This document shows positions 56,501 through 63,756 of a stretch of 64,000 nt of DNA, piece by piece. Source of the stretch: Vibrio chagasii (GTDB taxonomy: Bacteria > Pseudomonadota > Gammaproteobacteria > Enterobacterales > Vibrionaceae); assembly GCF_024347355.1 (NCBI RefSeq), contig NZ_AP025466.1, positions 186,001-250,000 of the forward strand. The letters run 5' to 3'. Every line of letters begins with the position of its first letter. Position 1 is the first letter of the stretch. The position numbers and the translations under genes were made by a program. The notes below the pieces were generated by a model, which saw nothing but the letters and a program-made list of their open reading frames with translations, was not told the origin of the DNA and made no database searches.

Positions 56501-56593
56501 ATTACCAAAAGAAGTGACACCGCCAATGGCTAAAATGACTAGAAACAGCCAGCTAATTACTTTGTTCTTTATTGAATATTCTGCGATGTTCAT
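53534..56593 (-). CDS. RND efflux pump, inner-membrane permease
   Basis: A 1019-residue RND permease with 12 helices and two large periplasmic loops. TM4 has GMLVDNAIVVVEG (proton-relay acids), and there are GDVFGVMIML and TGKDPYLAVVDSA blocks. It sits at the end of an operon with two adaptor genes, an arrangement seen in VexIJK of V. cholerae and VmeGHI of V. parahaemolyticus. The start overlaps the adaptor stop (ATGA). No outer-membrane factor gene is present, so TolC is presumably used. Substrates unknown. Confidence 0.95.
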   Translation of the reverse strand: MNIAEYSIKNKVISWLFLVILAIGGVTSFGNLSRLEDPAFTIKDAMIISTYPGATSMEVEEELTYPLEKEIRQLPYIDKITSTSSNGMSQIMVSMKMDYGPDELPQIWDEMRRKINDLQPTLPSGVNSVQIIDDFGDVFGVMIMLTGDGYDYVELKQYADYLTREIELVDGVGKVSIAGDQQEQLFVEMSLERLAALNLDMSTVTSLLAQQNSVVSAGEVMLNGQSLTIKPNGTLSTVEELENLIIHGRDTGNLIRLKDVAEVTRGIQEKPGNVLTYNGKPAINLGIAFSSGVNVVEIGKALDAELDRLESIKPAGVELNYFYNQAQEVDKSVADFLISLVEAVAIVIIVLLFAMGLRSGLIIGLVLLLTVFGTFILMDYNSVELHRISLGALIIALGMLVDNAIVVVEGILVGLKKGKTKLQAAKDIVKQTQWPLLGATIIAITAFAPIGLSKDATGEFMGSLFWVLCFSLFLSWVTALTLTPFLAEMMLKEEDKVDENEDPYKGILFVVFGASLKFALRFRWLTVVSMVALLAASIVGFGMVKQQFFPPSNTPMFYVDMWMPEGTDVRETIKQTEKVESYIRQQDNVEFVTTTVGQGMQRFALTYQPEKSYEAYAQLQVRTTDRDTMFQALEALDKDLANVFEQPTFQFKLIEFGPSPASKIEARISGADPQTLRNIAVQVEDILLADPGSRNVRHDWRERTKELVPLFNESKARRLGISKTDLSETLQMAFGGYNIGLLRDGTHMLPIVARLPEEERFDFESLNNVKIWSPSLQTYIPVEQVIDGVELQWSEPLIQRRDRKRTLTVLADHDVLGDETPASLFARVKPKVEALDLPEGYSISWGGEYESSKDAQESLFGSLPMGYLLMFIITMLLFNSVRKPLVIWFTVPLSIIGVSIGLLGTNMPFSFTAFLGLLSLSGMILKNGIVLLDQINSELATGKDPYLAVVDSAISRVRPVSMAALTTILGMIPLVFDAFFGSMAITIMAGLGFATVLTLIVVPVMFAILYRIKPSTAGY

Positions 56594-57645
56594 TCTGCTT
56601 TTCCTGACAATTTGATTCCGTCACGGAGTTTTCTTAGATTTGAATTTACGAGTACGTCACCTTGTTCGATACCATGAGCAATGAGTGCGCCGTGGCCGCT
56701 AACCTTTTCGACTTCAACTTCACTCTTGAATGCTTGGCCGTCTTCCATTTTCCAAACGTAAAATTGATTCGCTTCGGAGCCCGCTTCTAGCGTCGTCATA
56801 GGTAATTGGTAGCCCTGAACATCGCTCAAGCCAGCCTTTGCCATATCGACATTTACGGTCATACTCGTACCCGGCAGAATTTCATCTTCAGGTTGTTGCA
56901 TCTGCATCCAAAACTCATAAGTGCGAGATTGCGGGTGCAGTTCGCTTGTGTGTTCTAGGTAAGTCAGAGGGTATTGGCCAGAGTGTCCACCGAAGGTTGC
57001 TTGTGGACGGTAGCTGCTGGAACGCATGTCTGGGCTAATCGACGCTAAGATCGAATCCGATACTTGAATACGCACGTAAACTTTATCGTTCTGATACAAG
57101 CTAAGTAGCGTTTCTCCTGGAGTCGCGTTTTCAAAGCGTTGCTTGTCTACCGTGGAAACCGTACCCGAAAATGGCGCGAGTAATTTGGTGTAACTGAGCT
57201 TACGCTCCGCTGCTGCTAAATTTGCCGACGCAAGCTTGTAGTTAGCCGTCAATTGATCGTGTTCAGATTGCGACAACATTTTGCTGCCAAACATCTCAGT
57301 ACCACGTGCGAGTTGTTTACTGGCTAGCTCGAACAGGGACTTTGCGTCAGTAAGGTCTTGAACGTAAGTAGCATTATCTAACGTTGCGAGCAGCTGCCCT
57401 TTTTCTACTGCGTCCCCCGCCTCTACGGTTACTTGTTGAATTTCACCAGCCAGCTTAAATGACAATGGTGTGAGTTCTGCAGGCATAACCTGACCATTAA
57501 AGCTTCTATACTGATCGGTCAATGGTGCACCGACTTCAAAAGTTGACACCAACAAAGGTGGCTGTTCACGATGTTGGATTTCATTATTACAGGCTTGAAG
57601 TAACAACGCTGATGCAACAACCACTGATAATTTAGAAAGGTTCAT
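56590..57645 (-). CDS. RND periplasmic adaptor (second of two)
   Basis: A 351-residue membrane-fusion lipoprotein: lipobox LLLQACNN, lipoyl half-motifs (VEAGDAVEKGQLLATLDNA, KLLAPFSGTVSTV), alpha-hairpin (about 95-150) and beta-barrel. It overlaps the first adaptor's stop by one base (TAATG) and the permease start by four. Confidence 0.92.
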   Translation of the reverse strand: MNLSKLSVVVASALLLQACNNEIQHREQPPLLVSTFEVGAPLTDQYRSFNGQVMPAELTPLSFKLAGEIQQVTVEAGDAVEKGQLLATLDNATYVQDLTDAKSLFELASKQLARGTEMFGSKMLSQSEHDQLTANYKLASANLAAAERKLSYTKLLAPFSGTVSTVDKQRFENATPGETLLSLYQNDKVYVRIQVSDSILASISPDMRSSSYRPQATFGGHSGQYPLTYLEHTSELHPQSRTYEFWMQMQQPEDEILPGTSMTVNVDMAKAGLSDVQGYQLPMTTLEAGSEANQFYVWKMEDGQAFKSEVEVEKVSGHGALIAHGIEQGDVLVNSNLRKLRDGIKLSGKAE

Positions 57646-58733
57646 TAAATACCCCCCTCACGTAGCCATGCTTTTACTTGTTGTCCTTCAGATAAAACAT
57701 CGACACCGGCTTCTACGATTAAGTCGCCTGAAGATAAACCATCAATCACATTACCTTGTTTATTCAGAGTGACTTGTACCTTAGAAATCAATTGCGAATC
57801 TGGGTTGTAACGCCACAGTTCACCGTGGCCTTCCTCTTTACTGAGCCAAGCAGAATCAACAATACCGATACCGTAGTCCGATCGGTTTTTCTGTACTTCT
57901 ACTTGCGCCGTCATTCCTGAAAGCAGGTTGATATCTTGTGGCTTTTCGATGGACACAACCGCTTGGTAGCTGTTGGTATCTTCGTCGGGCTGAGTTGATA
58001 TTTCTTTAAAGCGAGTTGGGATACGAATGCCGCGGTGGCTATCCATCACAACCCACATGTTTGAGCTTGTTAGATCTTGAATCGAACGGTCTTCGAGTTT
58101 TGAAACTGGAATAGAGAACGTCACATCCATTTCGCCGCTGTTCAAAATGTTTAGAACTGGCTGTTTCTCCGCAATTAGCTGATATTGCTTACCAAATACC
58201 ATTGATACTACGCCATCGAAAGGAGCAACTAATTTCGTGTAGCCAAGGTTTGTTTTTGCTTGCTCCAACTCAACTTCAGCGGCAGTAAAAGTGTTAAGGG
58301 CTTGGTCGTAATAATCGGTACTCACAAGCTTTTTCGAGTACAACTCCGAAGCCTGTTTGTATTGACTGTTCGCAAGGTCAAATTTCGCTTGTGCAGCATC
58401 AACCGCAATTCGGTAATCCGTTGCATCTAACACGGCTAAAACTTGGCCTTTCTTAACTTCTTGTCCCATACGAACATCGAAAACTTTGATATCGCCACCC
58501 ACTTGGAATGACAACGCAGCACGATCTGTCGCGTCGACCTTTGCGATAAAGCTATCAAGATCAACATCCGTCTGTTGAGGGATCTCAAATAACTTTACAG
58601 GCTTAATAACCTGTACATTTTCTTCTGACTGAACCTTGTTACATCCGGTCAGAGAGCCTGCGAGTAACAGCGCGGCGATCACTGCACCTACCTGCTTACT
58701 TGTTTTGGCGTGAATAGACACCTCGGATTGCAT
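57645..58733 (-). CDS. RND periplasmic adaptor (first of two)
   Basis: A 362-residue membrane-fusion lipoprotein from ATG 58733: lipobox LAGSLTGCN, lipoyl motifs VRMGQEVKKGQVLAVLDATD and KLVAPFDGVVSMV, coiled hairpin about 105-165. Upstream in-frame ATG 58760 is within the operator region and less likely. It is the first gene of the pump operon, under the TetR-type regulator transcribed divergently. Confidence 0.92.
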   Translation of the reverse strand: MQSEVSIHAKTSKQVGAVIAALLLAGSLTGCNKVQSEENVQVIKPVKLFEIPQQTDVDLDSFIAKVDATDRAALSFQVGGDIKVFDVRMGQEVKKGQVLAVLDATDYRIAVDAAQAKFDLANSQYKQASELYSKKLVSTDYYDQALNTFTAAEVELEQAKTNLGYTKLVAPFDGVVSMVFGKQYQLIAEKQPVLNILNSGEMDVTFSIPVSKLEDRSIQDLTSSNMWVVMDSHRGIRIPTRFKEISTQPDEDTNSYQAVVSIEKPQDINLLSGMTAQVEVQKNRSDYGIGIVDSAWLSKEEGHGELWRYNPDSQLISKVQVTLNKQGNVIDGLSSGDLIVEAGVDVLSEGQQVKAWLREGGI

Positions 58734-58761
58734 GTTGCGTCTCCATTTAATTATTATCATT

Positions 58762-58781
58762 TACTACACAGATGTGCAGTA
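58762..58781. promoter_or_regulatory. TetR-type operator 1
   Basis: TACTACACAGATGTGCAGTA is a near-perfect 20-bp palindrome just upstream of the adaptor gene. A second copy shares TGTGCAGTAT 48 bp away. Confidence 0.6.
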
Positions 58782-58809
58782 TATTGGAAAATTGCAGATT
58801 CACAAGTTT

Positions 58810-58829
58810 TACTTTCCACCTGTGCAGTA
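58810..58829. promoter_or_regulatory. TetR-type operator 2
   Basis: TACTTTCCACCTGTGCAGTA, a weaker palindrome with the same right half (TGTGCAGTA), lies 48 bp from operator 1 and nearer the regulator gene. Two such sites in one divergent promoter fit autoregulation plus pump repression. Confidence 0.55.
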
Positions 58830-58874
58830 TTTTTTATTTCAGTAAAAACAGTGTAGAATGTCGTAATCGGATAA

Positions 58875-59630
58875 ATGTGTGAAATGAAGATGACTGAAAA
58901 GAAGCAAGGTAGAAGAAGTGCAAAAGACGCTGAAGAAACTCGATTTCAAATAATGACTGTGGCTGCAGAGATGTTCTGTGACTCTGGTTACGAACGTGTT
59001 TCGTTGCGTAATATCAGCGAAAAAGCTGGTGTATCTCATAGCCTCATTCGCCACCATTTCGGTAGTAAAGAAAAGATCTGGCATGCAATAAGTGATTGTT
59101 TACATGTGTATTTTCAATCTTACATCAGTAAAATCATGCAGGAACTACCAAAAGGTGTTGCACCGAATATTTCGATCTATTTGTTTGCCATGCGTCTGTT
59201 TACTAACATGATTCATTCTCGAAGACCAATGCAGCTTCTCTCAGATTCTGTACGTCAAGAAGACAACCTCGTTGACTACTTTATTGATAATGTGGGCGAT
59301 CTTGAGTATGAGATAAACATGCTTGCAGACCAATACAACAAGGCGAATCCGGAAAAAGCCGTCAATATTTATGAAATTAAATGGCAAATGATTATGTTCG
59401 CGAACGGTGCAGTTTGCCTAACTCCCTTCATGGAAAGTACCTGGAACGAAGGTGATATAGAGGCAACGGCTGAAGAAGCGCTAATGAAACACTGGCAGAT
59501 GTTCAATAAACAAATGGTTAATCAATTTGCTATTGAAGAAGAATGGGTACTTAAACCGAGCACTCTAGAAGAATTAATTTATGAAGTGCCGTGCGAGTGG
59601 AAATGTAACCCAGAACACAACCACGACTGA
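58875..59630 (+). CDS. TetR-family regulator of the RND operon
   Basis: A 251-residue regulator: N-terminal HTH region (about 17-65) with FQIMTVAAEMFCDSGYERVS and GVSHSLIRHHFGSKEKIW; C-terminal ligand domain. The C-terminus is long for TetR and ends HNHD. It is divergent from the pump; the gap holds two related palindromes. GGA lies before ATG 58875; ATG 58884/58890 are possible. A strong terminator follows. Confidence 0.92.
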   Translation: MCEMKMTEKKQGRRSAKDAEETRFQIMTVAAEMFCDSGYERVSLRNISEKAGVSHSLIRHHFGSKEKIWHAISDCLHVYFQSYISKIMQELPKGVAPNISIYLFAMRLFTNMIHSRRPMQLLSDSVRQEDNLVDYFIDNVGDLEYEINMLADQYNKANPEKAVNIYEIKWQMIMFANGAVCLTPFMESTWNEGDIEATAEEALMKHWQMFNKQMVNQFAIEEEWVLKPSTLEELIYEVPCEWKCNPEHNHD

Positions 59631-59664
59631 CATCAATTCCAGGCAAAAATAATTTGAACGATGC

Positions 59665-59705
59665 AAAAACGCGCCGTTACATCATTCATGTAACGGCGCG
59701 TTTTT
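59665..59705. terminator. Strong bidirectional terminator
   Basis: 18-nt arms AAAAACGCGCCGTTACAT / ATGTAACGGCGCGTTTTT, 5-nt loop, between tetR and the second RhlE gene. Confidence 0.95.
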
Positions 59706-59729
59706 ATTGGAAAGGTTCAGAAAGCCCGG

Positions 59730-61001
59730 TTATCGGCGAGCCTTACCGCGATTTTGGTGAATCTTGAGCTTTGCTTTCATTTTACGCTTTTCTGCTGAAC
59801 GGCTTTTACTACGACCACCTCGCTCAGGTGACACATCTTGCTCGGGGCTAGGTTCAAAGCCCTTTAGCCACTCTTGAGGTAGACGTGTATCGAGTAGTCG
59901 CTCAATTGCGCCCAGCAAGTACGCTTCATCGTGGCTCATAAGAGAAATTGCAAGGCCACTATTACCCGCACGGCCTGTACGACCAATACGGTGCACATAG
60001 TCTTCCGCTTTGTAAGGCATATCGTAGTTCACCACTTGTTCAAGCTGCTGAATATCGATGCCACGGGCAGCAACATCGGTTGCGATAAGTGCTCTTACTT
60101 TACCTGATTTAAAATCGTCGAGGGCTTTTTGGCGAGCACCTTGGCTTTTATCACCATTGATTGATGCCGCTTTAATCCCATCCAATTTAAGCTCTTTAAC
60201 CAAAGCATCTGTGCCCTGCTTCGTCTTAGTAAACACCAATACCTGTTGCCAGTTATTTGAACCAATTAAGTACGCTAGTAATTCGCTTTTGCGCTTCTTA
60301 TCGACTGGGTAAACCATCTGTTTAACCGTCTCAGCAGTGCTATTGGTTGGAGTCACTTGAATTTCACTTGGTGACTGCATCATGCGGTGCGCAATGGCTT
60401 TGATTTTGTTGTCGAACGTTGCCGAGAAAAACAGAGTTTGTCGCACTTCATTCATACGCGAAAGAATACGTTTGATGTCGGGCATGAAACCCATGTCTAA
60501 CATGCGGTCAGCTTCATCTAATACCAATACTTCTGTTTGGCTCAACATGATGTTCTTAGTGAACATGTGGTCAATCAAACGACCCGGAGTCGCAACTAAG
60601 ATATCGGTACCTGCACGTAGGTTATCGGTTTGGACCTTCATGCTCACTCCACCATAAGCCACTACCACTTTGAGGTCTGTGCCCTTTGCGTAGCTAGTTA
60701 CGTTATCAAACACCTGTTGTGCAAGCTCACGCGTTGGCACTAAAACCAGAGCACGAACTAACTTAGGGTTTGGAATAACGTTATCTTTGGTTGCGAGTAA
60801 TCTTTGAATAATTGGCAAGCCAAAAGCCGCTGTTTTACCCGTACCCGTTTGAGCACCAGCCAGCACATCTTTGCCCTCTAATACCAAAGGAATCGCTTGT
60901 TCTTGAACACTGGTTGGAGCCGTAAAATTAAGCTCTGATAGCGTAGCAAGTAGATGCTCAGACAATCCTAGTTGGTTAAAAGATTTCGTAGATTCAGACA
61001 T
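59730..61001 (-). CDS. DEAD-box RNA helicase, second RhlE-like
   Basis: A 423-residue helicase: Q motif APTSVQEQAIP, Walker A AQTGTGKTAAFG, PTRELA, GGVS, TPGRLID, DEAD in VLDEADRMLDMGF, FSATF, then ATDVAARGID and HRIGRTGRAG; basic tail of KMKAKLKIHQNRGKARR. It differs from the copy at 37618-38907, so two RhlE paralogues are present, as is usual in Vibrio. Confidence 0.93.
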   Translation of the reverse strand: MSESTKSFNQLGLSEHLLATLSELNFTAPTSVQEQAIPLVLEGKDVLAGAQTGTGKTAAFGLPIIQRLLATKDNVIPNPKLVRALVLVPTRELAQQVFDNVTSYAKGTDLKVVVAYGGVSMKVQTDNLRAGTDILVATPGRLIDHMFTKNIMLSQTEVLVLDEADRMLDMGFMPDIKRILSRMNEVRQTLFFSATFDNKIKAIAHRMMQSPSEIQVTPTNSTAETVKQMVYPVDKKRKSELLAYLIGSNNWQQVLVFTKTKQGTDALVKELKLDGIKAASINGDKSQGARQKALDDFKSGKVRALIATDVAARGIDIQQLEQVVNYDMPYKAEDYVHRIGRTGRAGNSGLAISLMSHDEAYLLGAIERLLDTRLPQEWLKGFEPSPEQDVSPERGGRSKSRSAEKRKMKAKLKIHQNRGKARR

Positions 61002-61058
61002 AGTATGATGCTCAAAGATTAAATAGGCGCGGATTGTAGCAAACCTGCATTACGCTGT

Positions 61059-61670
61059 TTACCTTTCCTTTTGATTTTTCTGTAATTGGAGTGCATTAAA
61101 CTCTTTTGCTTCCTTCAAAACCATGGGATAAAGCTCATTAAAGTGACACTGCAACGTATCATAGTGAATTTCTAAGTCAGCATAGCACGCTTTAAGCAGA
61201 CCGAGCTTTGGCCTTCTCGACGCCATTCGTTGTAACACCATTTCTATGGATGACATCTCTTGATAGCTCTCTAACCACCTCTGCTCAGCCATTTTTTGGT
61301 GAACAGTAATGAAGTGCTCAGGCCAATGTGGCTCTTGGTGTTCAAAGATCTGCTGATGGCTGTCGGAGCAAAAATGCTCAAGTGATTGTGTCGAGAACTG
61401 AGCCCAATGATTAGCTAAGCAGTGGTCCCAGAATACATCGAGTGCAATAGGCGCAAAGCGTTTCGTTTGATTTGAAAAGAGTGATTTAGCAGAACGAGAA
61501 ACGTCGTGCCTATCTGTATAACTGTCTACAAATCGATGAAGTCGAATTCCATCGGACAGCGAATCTGAATAGTGTTTATTTGGGTCGCCTTTCACAAAAT
61601 CACCTAACAAGTTTCCTGCTAGGTTGCTCTTACAGTGTTTGGCGATATGAAGGTGTGCGAGAAAGTTCAT
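61059..61670 (-). CDS. acpH: Acyl carrier protein phosphodiesterase
   Basis: A 203-residue HD-like metal hydrolase: N-terminal MNFLAHLHIAKHCKSNLAGN with His/Asp ligands, GDFVKGDPN, LHRFVDSYTDRH and IALDVFWDHCLA match AcpH. It removes 4'-phosphopantetheine from ACP in fatty-acid metabolism. Its start is ATG 61670. It lies upstream of, and on the same strand as, the RhlE gene, with a 57-nt gap. Confidence 0.9.
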   Translation of the reverse strand: MNFLAHLHIAKHCKSNLAGNLLGDFVKGDPNKHYSDSLSDGIRLHRFVDSYTDRHDVSRSAKSLFSNQTKRFAPIALDVFWDHCLANHWAQFSTQSLEHFCSDSHQQIFEHQEPHWPEHFITVHQKMAEQRWLESYQEMSSIEMVLQRMASRRPKLGLLKACYADLEIHYDTLQCHFNELYPMVLKEAKEFNALQLQKNQKER

Positions 61671-61808
61671 TGAACCTCATTAAAGTGTCGAGAACTAAGT
61701 AACATGGTAAACGTACTTGTTTATCTTCGCGAACTTTAATGAGGATAGCTTTTGGTATGACGAGTGAGCGAATCCAGATTTGCTCAGTATAAGAATTGAA
61801 ATGAAACG

Positions 61809-61937
61809 TTAGTTAGAAGATGTAAAAAGCTCTTCTGCTAACTGTTTAACTGTCTGTTCGTAGTCAGATAAATCAATGCCAATTTCCATAGCATCTAACA
61901 GCTCAAGACTTTCGTCATTATAAGATTGGTCACTCAT
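61809..61937 (-). CDS. 42-residue acidic small protein
   Basis: ATG 61937 follows GAGGGGG at a 4-5 nt gap and TAA closes the frame. The product begins MSDQSYNDESLELLDAMEIG and ends LAEELFTSSN; it is acidic and predicted helical, with no membrane segment. Family unknown. It is divergent from tyrP. Confidence 0.55.
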   Translation of the reverse strand: MSDQSYNDESLELLDAMEIGIDLSDYEQTVKQLAEELFTSSN

Positions 61938-62349
61938 TGTGCCCCCTCTATTCCTTGGTGTGGACGTGTTGTCCAATTAACTAGTGCACCATCTTGGACT
62001 TATATTATGTCACTTTGATGAACGCACTCTACTCTACCCATTCCATATTTATAGCTTGAAGCTACTCGCGATCATCAGCGCTTATCTACGCTAAAGGGGT
62101 ATACGCAAACGACATATGTACTGCCACCTTACACCAAGTACAACAAATTACTCTATAAATTTTGAAGCAGATCATGGTCAAACGTTTGCTTCACCCTTTT
62201 AAATGCCTAGACCCAAAATTAACGTAAACTTAAATTTACAGTGGATATTTTTTATTACATTAAATATTGCAATTGGAATTAAACTCAATCAGAATACTTC
62301 AAAATCGAGATATTCTTTGGGTTTATGCGCTTAAGCTAGAAGAATTACA
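61938..62349. other. Gap upstream of the tyrP-like gene
   Basis: Contains the regulatory sites listed separately; no other gene seen. Confidence 0.4.
62223..62240 (+). promoter_or_regulatory. TyrR box upstream of tyrP
   Basis: CGTAAA-CTTAAA-TTTACA matches the TyrR consensus TGTAAA-N6-TTTACA at 11 of 12 fixed bases. It lies about 145 bp before the aromatic amino-acid permease start, which supports TyrR regulation. A half-matching site (CGTAAA-GAATTA-TATACA) directly precedes the ATG at 62367-62384. Confidence 0.75.
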
Positions 62350-62388
62350 ATGAAAACACACTCTAACGTAAAGAATTATATACAATGA
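62350..62388 (+). CDS. Short upstream ORF before tyrP
   Basis: ATG 62350 gives MKTHSNVKNYIQ; its TGA overlaps the tyrP ATG (ATGA), so the two could be translationally coupled. Its ribosome site is weak (AGAAGAA). tyrP itself has no clear ribosome site, which makes coupling attractive. Confidence 0.35.
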   Translation: MKTHSNVKNYIQ

Positions 62389-63608
62389 ATAAATCAAAGG
62401 TTTTCGGTAGTACTTTGATCATTGCAGGCACAACGATTGGTGCTGGCATGCTCGCTCTTCCTCTTGCTTCTGCAGGCATTGGCTTTTCAACTTCACTTTT
62501 CTTGATGCTTGGTTTGTGGGCATTAATGGCGTTTACAGCATTATTAATGGTTGAGCTTCACCAATTCGTGGAGTCCGACGCGACCCTACACACACTGGCT
62601 CACACGATTTTAGGTACTAAGGGGAAATGGATTGCGAGCTTCGCGGTTATGTTCCTGTTTTATGCTCTATGCGCAGCTTACATCGCGGGCGGTGGTGCAC
62701 AGTTTAATCAGCGTATTTCAGATATAGCGGGTATTGAGCTGAACGGCCAAGTCACGACTTTACTATTCACACTGCTAGTAGCGGGCGTTGTAACCATTGG
62801 CACACACAGTGTTGATAAAGTAAACCGCGTTTTATTTGGTTTGAAACTTATCGCTATGGTTCTGGTACTTAGCTTCCTAGCACCAAACATCACTTCTCAA
62901 TACCTATTGAGCATGCCTTTACAGCAAGGCCTGATCGTTGCAGCTATTCCTGTCGTGTTCACGTCTTTCGGCTTCCACGGGAGTATCCCTTCTATCGTAA
63001 GATACCTAGATGGCGATGTACGCTCGCTACGTAAAGTAATGATTATCGGCTCTGCGTTGCCTTTAGTTATCTACATTTTCTGGCAAGGCGTTACTTTAGG
63101 CGTTGTAAGTCAAGAACAATTACTTTCTGACACTAGTCTAGGTGCCCTATTGGTTTCATTGTCGCAAACGGTGCATCAATCAAACCTTAGCGTCATCGTA
63201 GGCGTGTTTGCCGACCTCGCTCTTCTCACTTCATTTATCGGCGTTAGCTTAGGTCTATTCGAATTTATGGGTGACTCGTTAAGCAAAAAACTGGGCAGTG
63301 CAAAACGCGTTAAGACTGCGATTATCACTTTCTTGCCTCCACTTGGCTTTGCACTGTTCTACCCACAAGGTTTCATCATGGCGCTGGGCTATGCTGCGAT
63401 TGCACTTTCAGTACTAGCGATTCTTCTACCTACCGTAATGGTATACAAAGTTCGCTACACAGATTTCTCGGTAAAATCTCACGGTACAGAAGCGACGTAC
63501 CAAGTATTGGGCGGAAGCAAAGCACTATTTTTAGCGGGTAGTGTTGGCGTATTTATCATTGCGATTCAGATCCTTATATCAGTAGGGTTATTACCGTCTT
63601 TGGGCTAA
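62385..63608 (+). CDS. tyrP: Aromatic amino-acid permease, TyrP/Mtr family
   Basis: A 407-residue transporter with 11 helices and the HAAAP signature STLIIAGTTIGAGMLALPLASAG; GGGAQFNQRI and FGFHGSIPSIVRYL are also typical. It carries tyrosine (or tryptophan) into the cell with protons. A near-perfect TyrR box upstream supports tyrP over mtr/tnaB. Start ATG 62385 overlaps the stop of a short ORF. No terminator is obvious before the next gene. Confidence 0.9.
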   Translation: MNKSKVFGSTLIIAGTTIGAGMLALPLASAGIGFSTSLFLMLGLWALMAFTALLMVELHQFVESDATLHTLAHTILGTKGKWIASFAVMFLFYALCAAYIAGGGAQFNQRISDIAGIELNGQVTTLLFTLLVAGVVTIGTHSVDKVNRVLFGLKLIAMVLVLSFLAPNITSQYLLSMPLQQGLIVAAIPVVFTSFGFHGSIPSIVRYLDGDVRSLRKVMIIGSALPLVIYIFWQGVTLGVVSQEQLLSDTSLGALLVSLSQTVHQSNLSVIVGVFADLALLTSFIGVSLGLFEFMGDSLSKKLGSAKRVKTAIITFLPPLGFALFYPQGFIMALGYAAIALSVLAILLPTVMVYKVRYTDFSVKSHGTEATYQVLGGSKALFLAGSVGVFIIAIQILISVGLLPSLG

Positions 63609-63725
63609 TAAACTCATACAGGATATAAATGCTTGATTGAGATCTCATAAATGAAATGTTGTTATCATTAATTTTCACAATTAGTCGATTGATGTCACAT
63701 TTTTATTGAGGTCGGTTATTTAGAG

Positions 63726-63756
63726 TCCACGGTAAAGGATTTACCGTGGAGTTTTT
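63726..63756 (+). promoter_or_regulatory. RBS-overlapping hairpin before the chemoreceptor
   Basis: Perfect stem TCCACGGTAAA/TTTACCGTGGA with loop GGA; the GGAG ribosome site sits at the foot of the right arm, and GTTTTT ATG follows. It could act as a terminator or, more likely, as a structure that hides the ribosome site of the gene starting at 63757. Confidence 0.6.

Noticed and set aside
63726..63756. Simple terminator of tyrP
   Set aside because: It overlaps the ribosome site of the next gene, and T run leads directly into ATG; listed as regulatory hairpin instead, though termination is not excluded.
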